Origin: PALSA-1006 sp036171275
GTDB lineage: Bacteria > Pseudomonadota > Gammaproteobacteria > Burkholderiales > Gallionellaceae
Assembly (NCBI GenBank): GCA_036171275.1
Contig: JAVHQT010000013.1
Coordinates: forward strand, 1 to 22,326
Direction of reading: 5' to 3'
Length of the DNA: 22,326 bases
Shown here one piece after another: positions 14,550 to 22,326 of this stretch. Position numbers and translations under genes: made by a program. Below the pieces are notes generated by a model. It was not told where the DNA came from. It searched no databases and saw nothing but the letters and a program-made list of their open reading frames with translations. The first letter of the stretch is position 1. Every line of letters starts with the position of its first letter.

Positions 14550-14562
14550 TTAACCAGCCAAG
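14509..14562. repeat. 2 x 27-bp tandem duplication at the metZ stop
   Basis: Units 14509-14535 and 14536-14562 start CCTGACT and end CCAGCCAAG and differ at one base. The right unit includes the metZ stop codon and its last three codons (Leu-Ala-Gly). The left unit repeats those bases beyond the stop, so the end of the gene plus its trailer has been duplicated. Confidence 0.93.
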
Positions 14563-15725
14563 CCGCGCAGTAAATCCGCCTGAATATCCACCAACGCTTC
14601 CAGCCCAACCGCAATACGAATTAGACCATCGCCAATGCCAGCTGCGGCGCGTGCTTCCTGCGAAATCCGCGCATGGGTGGTGGTGGCTGGATGGGTAATG
14701 GTCGTTTTGGTGTCGCCCAGATTGGCGGTAATGGACAACATTTTTGTCTGGTCAATAACGCGCCAAGCCGCTGTTTTGCCGCCTTTGACTTCGAACGCAA
14801 CAATGCCGCCGCCGGTTTTTTGTTGGCGCATCGCTAATTCATGTTGCGGATGCGAGGGTAAGCCTGGATAAAATACACGCGCGACATTCGGTTGTTGTTC
14901 TAACCAGCGCGCCAGTTGTAAAGCATTGTCGCTGTGGGCGAGCATCCGGATTTTGAGCGTTTCGATCCCTTTTAAAAACACCCACGCATTAAACGCGCTC
15001 ATGGTCGGTCCGGTGGTGCGCAAAAAACCGTACACCGACTCCATCAATTTTTTGCTGCCCAACACGGCGCCGCCCAAGACGCGTCCTTGGCCATCTAAAT
15101 ATTTGGTTGCTGAATGGGTGATGATGTCTGCACCCAAGTCCAACGGGCGTTGCAAAATCGGCGTGCAAAAGCAATTATCCACCGCCAGTAAGGCGCCGCA
15201 ACTTTTCGCCAGCACGCTAATCGCGGTGATGTCGGCCACTTCGGTGAGTGGATTGGACGGTGTTTCTAAAAAGAATAGTTTGGTATTGGGGCGAATCGCG
15301 GCTTGCCACGCGTTCACGTCGGTGGCGGAAACAAAGGTGGTTTCCACACCGAATTTTTTTAGCACCGTGTTAAATAAATTCACCGTCGAGCCGAAGATGC
15401 TTTGTGAGGTGATAACGTGATCGCCGGTTTTTAACACCGCCAAGCACAAAGCCAAAATTGCCGCCATGCCAGAGGCGAACGCGACGCATTGCTCCGCACC
15501 TTCTAGCGCCGCGAGACGTTGCTCAAAGACTGACACGGTAGGATTGGTAAAGCGCGAATAAATGTTACCGGGTTCTTGGCCAATAAAGCGTTTCGCCGCT
15601 TGTTCCGCGTTGTCAAACACAAAACTGGAAGTGAGGTACAGCGGTTCGCTGTGTTCGTGAAATTGGCTGCGCTCGATGCCGGCACGCAACGCGAGGGTTT
15701 CTAATTGATAATCATTTTGAGGCAT
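14550..15725 (-). CDS. metZ: O-succinylhomoserine sulfhydrylase MetZ
   Basis: A 391-residue PLP enzyme of the Cys/Met metabolism family. MetZ makes homocysteine directly from O-succinylhomoserine and sulfide. Motifs are LYLTSSFVFDNAEQAAKRF, YSRFTNPTVSVFEQRLAALEG, CVAFASGMAAILA, LFFLETPSNPL, AVDNCFCTP and the Schiff-base HSATKYLDGQGR with Lys208. The N-terminus (LETLALRAGIERSQFHEHSE) and overall pattern look more like MetZ than MetB or MetC, although cystathionine gamma-synthase cannot be excluded by eye. The ATG at 15725 has GGAGAG at 7 bases. It is monocistronic here; its upstream region is occupied by element copy R3. Confidence 0.9.
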   Translation of the reverse strand: MPQNDYQLETLALRAGIERSQFHEHSEPLYLTSSFVFDNAEQAAKRFIGQEPGNIYSRFTNPTVSVFEQRLAALEGAEQCVAFASGMAAILALCLAVLKTGDHVITSQSIFGSTVNLFNTVLKKFGVETTFVSATDVNAWQAAIRPNTKLFFLETPSNPLTEVADITAISVLAKSCGALLAVDNCFCTPILQRPLDLGADIITHSATKYLDGQGRVLGGAVLGSKKLMESVYGFLRTTGPTMSAFNAWVFLKGIETLKIRMLAHSDNALQLARWLEQQPNVARVFYPGLPSHPQHELAMRQQKTGGGIVAFEVKGGKTAAWRVIDQTKMLSITANLGDTKTTITHPATTTHARISQEARAAAGIGDGLIRIAVGLEALVDIQADLLRGLAG

Positions 15726-15771
15726 GAGGCGGCTCTCCAAGTTTGTTTGATGTTAAAAAATGTGGAATTAA

Positions 15772-16024
15772 GGAAGCACTGAATCAACCAACTATTCGCC
15801 CTGAGTTCATCGATAAATTTAGGAAAACTTCTTCGGGTTGCTCAGAATATCCTTGTTAAATAGTGATGTAAGTATTTGATTTATTTGATATTTATTCTTT
15901 TGTAGTTCGAAAAATCTCTCTTAGGTTTATCGAAAGACTGCGCGTGCGCTATTGGGGCTTTATTCGTCATCGCTACGAGCTACCCCTTGCGGGCGCACCA
16001 CGAACGGCTTAGATCAGTGCTTCC
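15772..16024 (+). repeat. MITE-like element, best-preserved copy R3
   Basis: It has perfect 11-bp terminal inverted repeats, GGAAGCACTGA (15772-15782) and TCAGTGCTTCC (16014-16024), enclosing 253 bases in total. Inside are ATTCGCCCTGAG, GCTCAGAATATCCTTGT, the 20-mer TGATTTATTTGATATTTATT (15877-15896), CCCCTTGCGG and CACGAACGGCTTAGATCAG, all with counterparts in R1 and R2. No open frame of useful size exists, so it would have to be mobilised in trans or be a relic. No clear target-site duplication is visible. Confidence 0.7.
15869..15886 (-). promoter_or_regulatory. 18-bp IHF-consensus motif inside R3
   Basis: The minus strand reads AAATAAATCAAATACTTA, matching WATCAANNNNTTR, at the place equivalent to those in R1 and R2. 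Confidence 0.45.
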
Positions 16025-16045
16025 CAAAATCATCTAAGAACATGG

Positions 16046-16921
16046 CTAATCGTAAATCACATCTTGTTCGTTGCCCGCATAACAATCCTGAATTTCGCGA
16101 ATGACCGCATTGATTTTACTTTTTGATAAAATTTTCTTCAGAATGGTGTGTTGATAGATGCGCATTCGTTCCTGCAATAGGGCATGGAAACGTGCTGGCA
16201 CATTGACGATGAGCGATTGCCAAGCGCTTTCAATATCTGGTTGCGTGGCGCGCGCACGTCGAATCAGAGCTTCCACATCGGCTTGCTCAATCCGTGCCAC
16301 GATTCGCCCATCGCCATACAGAGCAAAAATGATCACAATGGAAATGACGGCATGGGCATCAAGCTCGGTTTCGGCAATCGGTTTGCCAACGTGATGGCGG
16401 CGCAACCATTGCGCACATTCGACCATCAACTGATTATGTTGCCGATGGCTTAATTCGCGCTGATAAATTTCAATTCCCAGCCAATTTTCACTGGGTTCGG
16501 CGTAGCAAATTTCATTAAACAACAGCTTAACATTGCGTTGTTGAATAAATGGATCGCGTTCAAATTCCGATACAAACGGCACGTAGGGCAGGGAGGATAA
16601 GACTTTGATTTGTCTGAAACCGAGTTGAAATGCCAACTCTGCGCCGTGCTGAAGCAAGTAATCTAGCGCGGATAGCGGATGTTCACTGTCTAATTCAGCT
16701 TGCACCAGCCCCAGTGAAATACAGCCGATGGTTAGATAAAGCGCTTCTTGAATGCCTTCGGCGGTGCGATCGTTGGTGTATTTTTTCGCAACCAGAACGG
16801 TGATGCCGCTCAACTCTTCGAGCAGCTGTTCCGCATCCTCGTGCCAAGTGCTGCGCTGTGCTAAGGCTTGCAAAGCGCTGAATAACGCGGCAGGGCGGTG
16901 GGTGAATTTAGCCAGTGACAT
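16046..16921 (-). CDS. Uncharacterised protein, last gene of the J-domain cassette
   Basis: A 291-residue protein I do not recognise. No signal peptide or clear membrane segment is seen, though two hydrophobic stretches occur (ALYLTIGCISLGLV near 62-76 and AHAVISIVIIFALY near 192-205), probably buried helices. It looks mostly helical, with no metal-binding Cys clusters, Walker motifs or obvious catalytic signature. Tryptophan- and arginine-containing helices such as CAQWLRRHHVGKP stand out. The ATG at 16921 has AGGA at 7 bases; a TTG two codons earlier is less likely. It follows the 270-residue gene after 33 bases and ends 22 bases from element R3. An operon with the J-domain gene is inferred from strand and spacing. 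Confidence 0.7.
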   Translation of the reverse strand: MSLAKFTHRPAALFSALQALAQRSTWHEDAEQLLEELSGITVLVAKKYTNDRTAEGIQEALYLTIGCISLGLVQAELDSEHPLSALDYLLQHGAELAFQLGFRQIKVLSSLPYVPFVSEFERDPFIQQRNVKLLFNEICYAEPSENWLGIEIYQRELSHRQHNQLMVECAQWLRRHHVGKPIAETELDAHAVISIVIIFALYGDGRIVARIEQADVEALIRRARATQPDIESAWQSLIVNVPARFHALLQERMRIYQHTILKKILSKSKINAVIREIQDCYAGNEQDVIYD

Positions 16922-16954
16922 GGGCAATCCTAAGGTGTTTGCTAACCGGCATTC

Positions 16955-17767
16955 TCATGCAAAAATATCTTCGCCTAAGCTGCTGCGACGGCGCATGTTG
17001 GTGCGATTTGCGGCCTGAGTGGGTACTTGGCGACGTAAGCGAATCAGCAATTCTTGCGTGGTTCTGCCCAGTGCAACTTCTTGATTTGTATGATGTTCTT
17101 CCTCATCGTTGTCATCGTATTGTTCATGCTCATCACTGCCGGCTTGCAGCTCATTTTCACCCGGCAACCAGTCTGGGAAAATTTCAAATAGCACTCGATC
17201 CCAAGCATCGCTATCATTGCGAGCGATTTCCAGCGCCAGTGGAATCACGTCGTGATCGGACGAAGTTTGCCCGCAACTGTGTGCCCCGCGCGCATGAATA
17301 TCATTTGCCAGTTCAATAATTTCTTCAACCGCAGTCGAAAATAAAATCGCGAACGCCGTTACACCCCAATCAGTGGCTAAGGCCTCATGCAACAAGGCTG
17401 CGCGCCGCTCCGCATCCTCGCAAGAAAACACCACGCCGTGAATATGCGCGAACAACGATTCTGCCAAGCTTTCCGGTTCGTCTTCGATTAACTCATCATG
17501 CCAAGGCGCAGCAAAAAAAGCCAAGCTGGCTGCCCACGCTTTCGGTGGAATCAGCAAGGTTGCCAAGGATAATTTACCACCATCAAACGCAGCCAAGTGC
17601 AAAGCGGTTACCTGTGGTGCAAGGTTTTCCAGCACGTTCACCACCATTAAATCGCCGAATTGTTCGGCGGTCTCGGTAAAGGCTTCTTCGGCGTGGCTTG
17701 TCGAACCGGACAGCACCAGTTCCGTCACTTGCCGGGTAATTGCAGGAAGTTGCATGGGTTCAGGCAT
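16955..17767 (-). CDS. Uncharacterised acidic protein, third gene of the J-domain cassette
   Basis: A 270-residue protein not assigned to a known family. Residues about 1-190 appear helical and hydrophobic-acidic (VVNVLENLAPQVTALHLAAF, KAWAASLAFFAAPWHDELIE). A strongly acidic, probably disordered stretch follows (ELQAGSDEHEQYDDNDEEEH, about 203-222). The tail is basic (LLIRLRRQVPTQAANRTNMR). A hydrophobic/acidic body, a charged linker and a basic tail suggest a protein-protein or nucleic-acid contact role, but this is inference. The ATG at 17767 overlaps the preceding gene's stop by 8 bases, implying translational coupling. The open frame extends to 17806 without a better start. Confidence 0.7.
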   Translation of the reverse strand: MPEPMQLPAITRQVTELVLSGSTSHAEEAFTETAEQFGDLMVVNVLENLAPQVTALHLAAFDGGKLSLATLLIPPKAWAASLAFFAAPWHDELIEDEPESLAESLFAHIHGVVFSCEDAERRAALLHEALATDWGVTAFAILFSTAVEEIIELANDIHARGAHSCGQTSSDHDVIPLALEIARNDSDAWDRVLFEIFPDWLPGENELQAGSDEHEQYDDNDEEEHHTNQEVALGRTTQELLIRLRRQVPTQAANRTNMRRRSSLGEDIFA

Positions 17768-18284
17768 GACCGTCACCTCGTTCGTCAAATAAATGTTCAA
17801 TGTCATAGCCGGGCGTCATTTGATCATCTTCTTCCTTGCGATCGTTTTCATCCTCATCTTCTGCTTTTTGTAAGGCATCCAAGGAATGATCTTCGGGATG
17901 CCAACGTTTTTGATTTTTGAATAAAAATGCCGTAATCACCGCTTGCCGAGCCAGTTCTGGCATATCTTTAAAAATGCTGATTAAGGCTTGTTGTGCCAAT
18001 TCGTCTTTGCAACTGACTGCTTTAAAAATAGCGTTGGCATCGCCGTCTTCGTAAAAATTCGCCTGTGCCAGCAACACGGTAGGCGCAATAAAAGTCAGCT
18101 GATCGGCCAGTGCAAAGCTACATAAATTAACGTCATCCAGCCCTGCGCCGCTGGCATATTCGCCCAGCAATGATTGCACAACACGTTGATAATTGCGTCG
18201 ATCGGGCGGTTCGCCCAGCGTGTCTTCAATTTGAACAGCCAGTTCGTTGGCTTGATAGGCAAATTCAGGATGGATATTTTTCAT
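17760..18284 (-). CDS. Uncharacterised small acidic protein, second gene of the J-domain cassette
   Basis: A 174-residue protein I do not recognise. Residues about 5-125 look like a compact helical domain (YQRVVQSLLGEYASGAGLDD, then ELARQAVITAFLFKNQKRW). They are followed by an acidic tail (KAEDEDENDRKEEDDQMTPG, about 140-159), similar in character to the acidic stretch of the next gene. Two Cys are present but no paired metal motif. The ATG at 18284 has only a modest GAGAA ribosome site. It starts 29 bases after the J-domain gene and overlaps the next gene, so it is likely made in fixed proportion to it. Confidence 0.72.
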   Translation of the reverse strand: MKNIHPEFAYQANELAVQIEDTLGEPPDRRNYQRVVQSLLGEYASGAGLDDVNLCSFALADQLTFIAPTVLLAQANFYEDGDANAIFKAVSCKDELAQQALISIFKDMPELARQAVITAFLFKNQKRWHPEDHSLDALQKAEDEDENDRKEEDDQMTPGYDIEHLFDERGDGHA

Positions 18285-18313
18285 CTATTTTTTCTCAAAA
18301 AAGGCATTGCGGT

Positions 18314-18598
18314 TTATAAAGTCAGACCGTGACGATTAAATAAAACACGCCACAGATGACGCGCTTCTTCGTCGGGGTCAAGAATAATTTTTTTGCTAAC
18401 CGATTGATTATATTCGGTTCTTTTTTGATGGTCAGACAATAATTCATAGGCTTTTTGAATAGCATTAAAGCGCATAACGGAATCACTATCGAACGTCCGA
18501 TCAGGATGATGGCGCATCGCCAGTGCGCGATACGCTTTTTTGATTTCCTCGCTGCTTGCCGAAGGTGAGATGCCAAGAATGTGATAAGGATTGTCCAA
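18314..18598 (-). CDS. J-domain-only protein (DnaJ-like co-chaperone)
   Basis: A 94-residue protein made of a J domain (about residues 3-66) and a short tail. The sequence NPYHILGISPSASSEEIKKA leads into HHPDRTF with the essential HPD triad at 31-33 and helix III FNAIQKAYELLSDHQKRTEY. Glycine/phenylalanine and zinc-finger regions of DnaJ are absent, so this is a class III J protein that should stimulate the ATPase of some Hsp70 but brings no client-binding domain. The start is TTG, supported by AGGA at 7 bases; no ATG precedes the J domain. It leads a cassette with three unrecognised proteins; no hsp70 gene is in the window. Confidence 0.88.
   Translation of the reverse strand: MDNPYHILGISPSASSEEIKKAYRALAMRHHPDRTFDSDSVMRFNAIQKAYELLSDHQKRTEYNQSVSKKIILDPDEEARHLWRVLFNRHGLTL
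18397..18414 (-). promoter_or_regulatory. 18-bp IHF-consensus motif inside the J-domain gene
   Basis: The minus strand (coding strand of this gene) reads AATATAATCAATCGGTTA, fitting WATCAANNNNTTR. One of two copies within a coding sequence; here it encodes part of the EYNQSVSK tail of the J protein, beyond the J domain core. Confidence 0.35.
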
Positions 18599-18657
18599 GG
18601 GATTTTCCTAAGAATGGGTTTTTCGGGATAATTTAAAAGGCCTAAAACAAAAAAACC

Positions 18658-18675
18658 TTTAAAATCAATGGGTTA
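18658..18675 (+). promoter_or_regulatory. 18-bp IHF-consensus motif upstream of the J cassette
   Basis: TTTAAAATCAATGGGTTA fits WATCAANNNNTTR. It lies about 60 bases upstream of the J-domain gene start, a place compatible with promoter architecture. The 13-base core differs from the copy at 8788-8800 at no position. Confidence 0.45.
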
Positions 18676-18911
18676 CGAAAATTATGACTGGCAATTATGA
18701 CGTCATTTAGTTTGAATTGCAATCGAAACAACGTGTCGCTAGGCTTGAGGTTGATGGATTTAGGCGATCAAGGGGGCGAATCCTATTCTGGTTACGGGCT
18801 AACTAGTGCGCTTCAGGCTGAGTTGGCGTGTATTCCGGTCTGAAAACCGTGGTTTTAAACTAAAGCGACAGTGGCATAAAGCGGCGACAATTTTCAGGCT
18901 TGCCAAGTAAC

Positions 18912-18931
18912 CGCCATTCAGGATAATGGCG
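18912..18931 (+). other. Small hairpin before phoR
   Basis: CGCCATT (18912-18918) and AATGGCG (18925-18931) pair perfectly over 7 bases with a 6-base loop, ending 25 bases before the phoR TTG. There is no T tract, so a terminator is unlikely; it could be an operator or a leader structure. Confidence 0.45.
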
Positions 18932-18956
18932 CGTCTCAAAATTTTGGGTAATTCAA

Positions 18957-20252
<1,296 letters not shown>

Positions 20253-20498
20253 GTTGATTTTATGGGCGGCGCTTGGGGCAGGCGCAACGGGTGATTCGAT
20301 ATTAAACAAGTTGAAAAAACGCAGCTGCCAACGTGGCACAATACCAATGTTTTGCACGTGGTTGCCTCGGTCGCGCAAAAGTGGTTACGCTAAGCTGAGT
20401 GTGTGAATAAATCAGCACGTTCCTTTAGCCTTGCGCTTGAGTATTGCAGAAAATCTCAACGGCTTAGCGACGGTAGCAAAAAATAATTTAAGGCATAC

Positions 20499-21587
20499 AT
20501 GAAAGTTAAAAAAATGAATAAAATCAATAAGTTATCACTAATTGCGGCGTTGATATTCTCACCATTAAGCTTGGCTACCGAACAGGCAAGCCCGGTCAGC
20601 AAGCCGGCTTTAACGGTCAAGGTGACTACTTTACAATCGCGGCAGTTGGTGAAAACCCTGACGGCAAGTGGTACGGTGCAAGCGTGGCAAGAAGCGGTAG
20701 TCGGTGCGGAAATCGCCGGATTACGCATTGCCAGCGTGAAGGTGAGTTTAGGAGATTATGTGCGGCGTGGCGACGTTTTGGCGACCTTAGCGCCAGAAAC
20801 TTTGCAGGCCAGTGAAGCGGAAGTGCGGGCGGCACTATTGGAAAGTGAAGCGACTTTGGCGGATGCAAAAGCCAATGCCGAGCGTTCGCGTCGCCTCAGT
20901 GCTTCAGGTTTTATCTCCGATCAGCAAGCGAACCAAACGATGACCAGTGAGCAAACTGCGGCGGCGCGGGTGGAAGTGCAGCGGGCGCGGCTGCAGTCGG
21001 CGCAGTTACGGTTAGCGCAATGCAAAATTATTGCCTCGGATGACGGGGTGATTTCGGTGGCGAATGCGGTGGAAGGTTCTTTGTCACAGCAGGGCGCTGA
21101 GTTGTTTCGGTTGATTCGGCAAGGGCAGTTGGAATGGCGCGCGGAGCTGACAGCGGAGGAATTGCCGGCAATGAAAAAAGGCATGGCGGCAGAGATTTTC
21201 TTGGCGAATGGGCGAATGTTGAAAGGGAAGGTGCGCGCGGTGGCGCCGATGGTGAATGCTCAAACGCGCTACGGGCAGGTGCTGGTGAAGTTGCCACGTG
21301 ATGCGGAATTGCGCGCCGGTGCATTTGTGCGTGGCGTGTTTTTGCTCGGTGGTGGGCAGAAGAGTTTGCCGACTTTGCCGCAGTCGGCGATTTTGCAGCG
21401 CGGTAGCCAGACCTATGTTTTGGTGGTCGGGGCAGATTCTCATGTGCATGAACGTTCGGTGGCGATTGGGCTGCGCAACGGTGATCGCGTCGAAATTAAA
21501 TCCGGTTTGAAAATTGAAGAAAAAGTGGTGGAAACTGGCGGTTCATTTTTGACTGAGGGCGATGTTGTGCAAGTCGTGAAAGGTTAA
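20499..21587 (+). CDS. RND efflux periplasmic adaptor (membrane fusion protein)
   Basis: A 362-residue HlyD/MexA-type adaptor linking an RND pump to an outer-membrane channel. An N-terminal signal peptide is visible (MKVKKMNKINKLSLIAALIF, cleavage probably near SLA-T, about residue 26); no lipobox Cys is seen. Then come a split lipoyl domain (SGTVQAWQEAVVGAEIAG; GDYVRRGDVLATL), an alpha-helical hairpin (about 104-170, rich in Ala/Glu), and beta-barrel and membrane-proximal parts to GGSFLTEGDVVQVV. The start may be either the ATG at 20499 or that at 20514. The pump gene begins 5 bases after its stop. Substrate is unknown. Confidence 0.9.
   Translation: MKVKKMNKINKLSLIAALIFSPLSLATEQASPVSKPALTVKVTTLQSRQLVKTLTASGTVQAWQEAVVGAEIAGLRIASVKVSLGDYVRRGDVLATLAPETLQASEAEVRAALLESEATLADAKANAERSRRLSASGFISDQQANQTMTSEQTAAARVEVQRARLQSAQLRLAQCKIIASDDGVISVANAVEGSLSQQGAELFRLIRQGQLEWRAELTAEELPAMKKGMAAEIFLANGRMLKGKVRAVAPMVNAQTRYGQVLVKLPRDAELRAGAFVRGVFLLGGGQKSLPTLPQSAILQRGSQTYVLVVGADSHVHERSVAIGLRNGDRVEIKSGLKIEEKVVETGGSFLTEGDVVQVVKG
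20517..20534 (+). promoter_or_regulatory. 18-bp IHF-consensus motif at the adaptor gene start
   Basis: AATAAAATCAATAAGTTA fits WATCAANNNNTTR. It lies in the first codons of the efflux adaptor (Lys/Asn-rich signal peptide start), where AT-rich codons make a chance match more likely. Confidence 0.25.
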
Positions 21588-21592
21588 ATGAA

Positions 21593-22326
21593 ATGAATGT
21601 ATCCGCGTGGTCGATTCGTAATCCGGTGCCGGCAGTGTTGGCGTTCGCGATGTTGTCTTTTGTCGGTGTGATGGCGTTTAAGGCAATGAAAATTCAAATG
21701 TTTCCGGACATTGATTTGCCGATGATTACTGTGACAGCTTCTTTGCCAGGTGCTTCACCAGACCAAATGGAAGCGGAAGTGGCACGCAAAATTGAAAATG
21801 CCTTGGCGAGTGCGCAAGGCTTAAAGCATCTGTATACGCAAGTGAAAGAAGGAACGGCGATTATCTCGGCGGAGTTTCGCCTGGAACGTGATTCACGCCA
21901 AGCCTTGGAAGATGTGCGCTCTACGGTGTCGCGCGTGCGCGGCGATTTACCACGAGAAATGTTAGAGCCAACCATTAACAAAGTGGAATTGAGCGGCAAG
22001 CCGATTATTACTTACACCATTGCCGCGCCGAATATGAGCGAAGAGGCGTTATCGTGGTTTGTGGACAACAACATAACCAAGCTGCTACTCGGCGTCAGAG
22101 GCGTGGGTGCAGTCAATCGCGTTGGCGGGGTGACGCGGCAAGTGCGGGTAGAAATTGATCCGACCAAACTGCTGTCGTTGAATATCACTGCCGCCGAATT
22201 GTCTAGTCAATTACGTCAAATTGAGCAAGAAGCGCCGGGCGGACGCATGGATTTGGGCGGGATTGAGCAATCGGTGCGCACGGTCGCCACGGTAGGGGCC
22301 GTGAAAGATACGGAAGTCGTTGTGAT
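21593..22326 (+). CDS. RND efflux pump inner-membrane subunit (partial, runs off the window)
   Basis: The first 244 codons of an AcrB/MexB-type resistance-nodulation-division transporter, a proton-driven pump normally about 1,020-1,050 residues long. The ATG at 21593 gives MNVSAWSIRNPVPAVLAFAM with the first membrane helix (about 10-30), then the RND signature MKIQMFPDIDLPMITVTASL, PGASPDQMEAEVARKIENAL and the porter-domain start EFRLERDSRQALEDVRSTVS. AAAGG lies about 10 bases upstream, inside the end of the adaptor gene. The pattern fits the multidrug (HAE1) rather than the heavy-metal (HME) branch, but substrate residues deeper in the protein are outside the window. No outer-membrane channel gene is in view. 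Confidence 0.93.
   Translation, partial: MNVSAWSIRNPVPAVLAFAMLSFVGVMAFKAMKIQMFPDIDLPMITVTASLPGASPDQMEAEVARKIENALASAQGLKHLYTQVKEGTAIISAEFRLERDSRQALEDVRSTVSRVRGDLPREMLEPTINKVELSGKPIITYTIAAPNMSEEALSWFVDNNITKLLLGVRGVGAVNRVGGVTRQVRVEIDPTKLLSLNITAAELSSQLRQIEQEAPGGRMDLGGIEQSVRTVATVGAVKDTEVVV

Larger units (their letters stand above)
15726..16045. other. Gene-free stretch upstream of metZ
   Basis: 320 bases almost filled by element copy R3 (15772-16024). Only 46 bases remain between the element and the metZ ATG, so any metZ promoter lies in that remnant or within the element. No coding sequence is supported. Confidence 0.7.
18599..18956. other. Gene-free divergent region between the J cassette and phoR
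   Basis: 358 bases with no supported gene. It holds an 18-bp IHF-type motif (18658-18675), the palindrome ATGACGTCAT (18697-18706) inside a wider GCAATT/AATTGC inverted pair, and a 7-bp perfect hairpin (18912-18931) just before phoR. A phoB gene would be expected upstream of phoR in many relatives; no trace of one is visible. Confidence 0.65.

Noticed and set aside
14926..15420. Plus-strand frame of 164 codons antisense to metZ
   Set aside because: Shadow of the PLP enzyme; no ribosome site and no family resemblance.
18865..18889. Possible Pho box before phoR (two GCGACA repeats)
   Set aside because: Repeat spacing is 19 bases rather than the 11-base period of Pho boxes, and the sequence fits CTGTCAT poorly.
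18599..18956. tRNA or small structured RNA suggested by GGGGGCGAATCC near 18774
   Set aside because: No cloverleaf arms pair around it and no terminator-like hairpin with a T tract follows.
20253..20498. Continuation of coding sequence between phoR and the efflux adaptor
   Set aside because: The only plus-strand frame overlaps the phoR end out of frame and lacks a ribosome site; a resemblance of GAATAAATCAGC near 20405 to the R2 right end is too short to call.

Overview
The window comes from a flagellated, Gram-negative proteobacterium, most likely a gammaproteobacterium and less likely a betaproteobacterium. Evidence is the order pyrG-kdsA-eno-ftsB, a Gram-negative flagellar rod/hook cluster including the P-ring chaperone flgA, a Kdo synthesis gene, an RND efflux pair and a PhoR-type kinase. 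Base composition looks close to half G+C in genes and clearly AT-rich between them. I cannot name the genus. No rRNA, tRNA, CRISPR array or transposase gene was seen.

Layout. 1-479 is gene-free and holds a 3x14-bp tandem repeat and one copy of a dispersed intergenic element (R1). 480-4216 (minus strand) is the flagellar operon flgB-flgC-flgD-flgE-flgF; flgG does not follow flgF within the window. flgA (plus) diverges from flgB and ends in an intrinsic terminator. Then come element copy R2, a near-perfect sigma-28 promoter and flgM-flgN. 6164-6533 is gene-free. It is followed by a 748-residue Orn/Lys/Arg decarboxylase, which converges on a YhcH/NanQ-like gene through a shared perfect hairpin. 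pyrG-kdsA-eno-ftsB is a tight plus-strand housekeeping run (CTP, Kdo-8-phosphate, glycolysis, division). Converging on it are a stand-alone CinA C-terminal amidase gene and metZ. After element copy R3 comes a minus-strand four-gene cassette: a J-domain-only protein plus three proteins I do not recognise. A phoR-like kinase without a neighbouring phoB follows. The window ends in an RND efflux adaptor and the 5' part of its inner-membrane pump.

The flagellar genes form two units: rod/hook structural genes, and the FlgM/FlgN checkpoint pair. The sigma-28 promoter before flgM is the expected place for anti-sigma-28 feedback.

The strongest unexplained signals are in two places. The first is the J-domain cassette. 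The second is the intergenic DNA: (a) an apparently non-autonomous repeat family of about 200-250 bp, whose best copy has perfect 11-bp terminal inverted repeats, and one of whose ends appears to supply the cinA stop codon; and (b) an 18-bp motif, AATATAATCAANNNNTTA and close variants, found eleven times, mostly at gene ends, which matches the published IHF consensus WATCAANNNNTTR in ten of the eleven.
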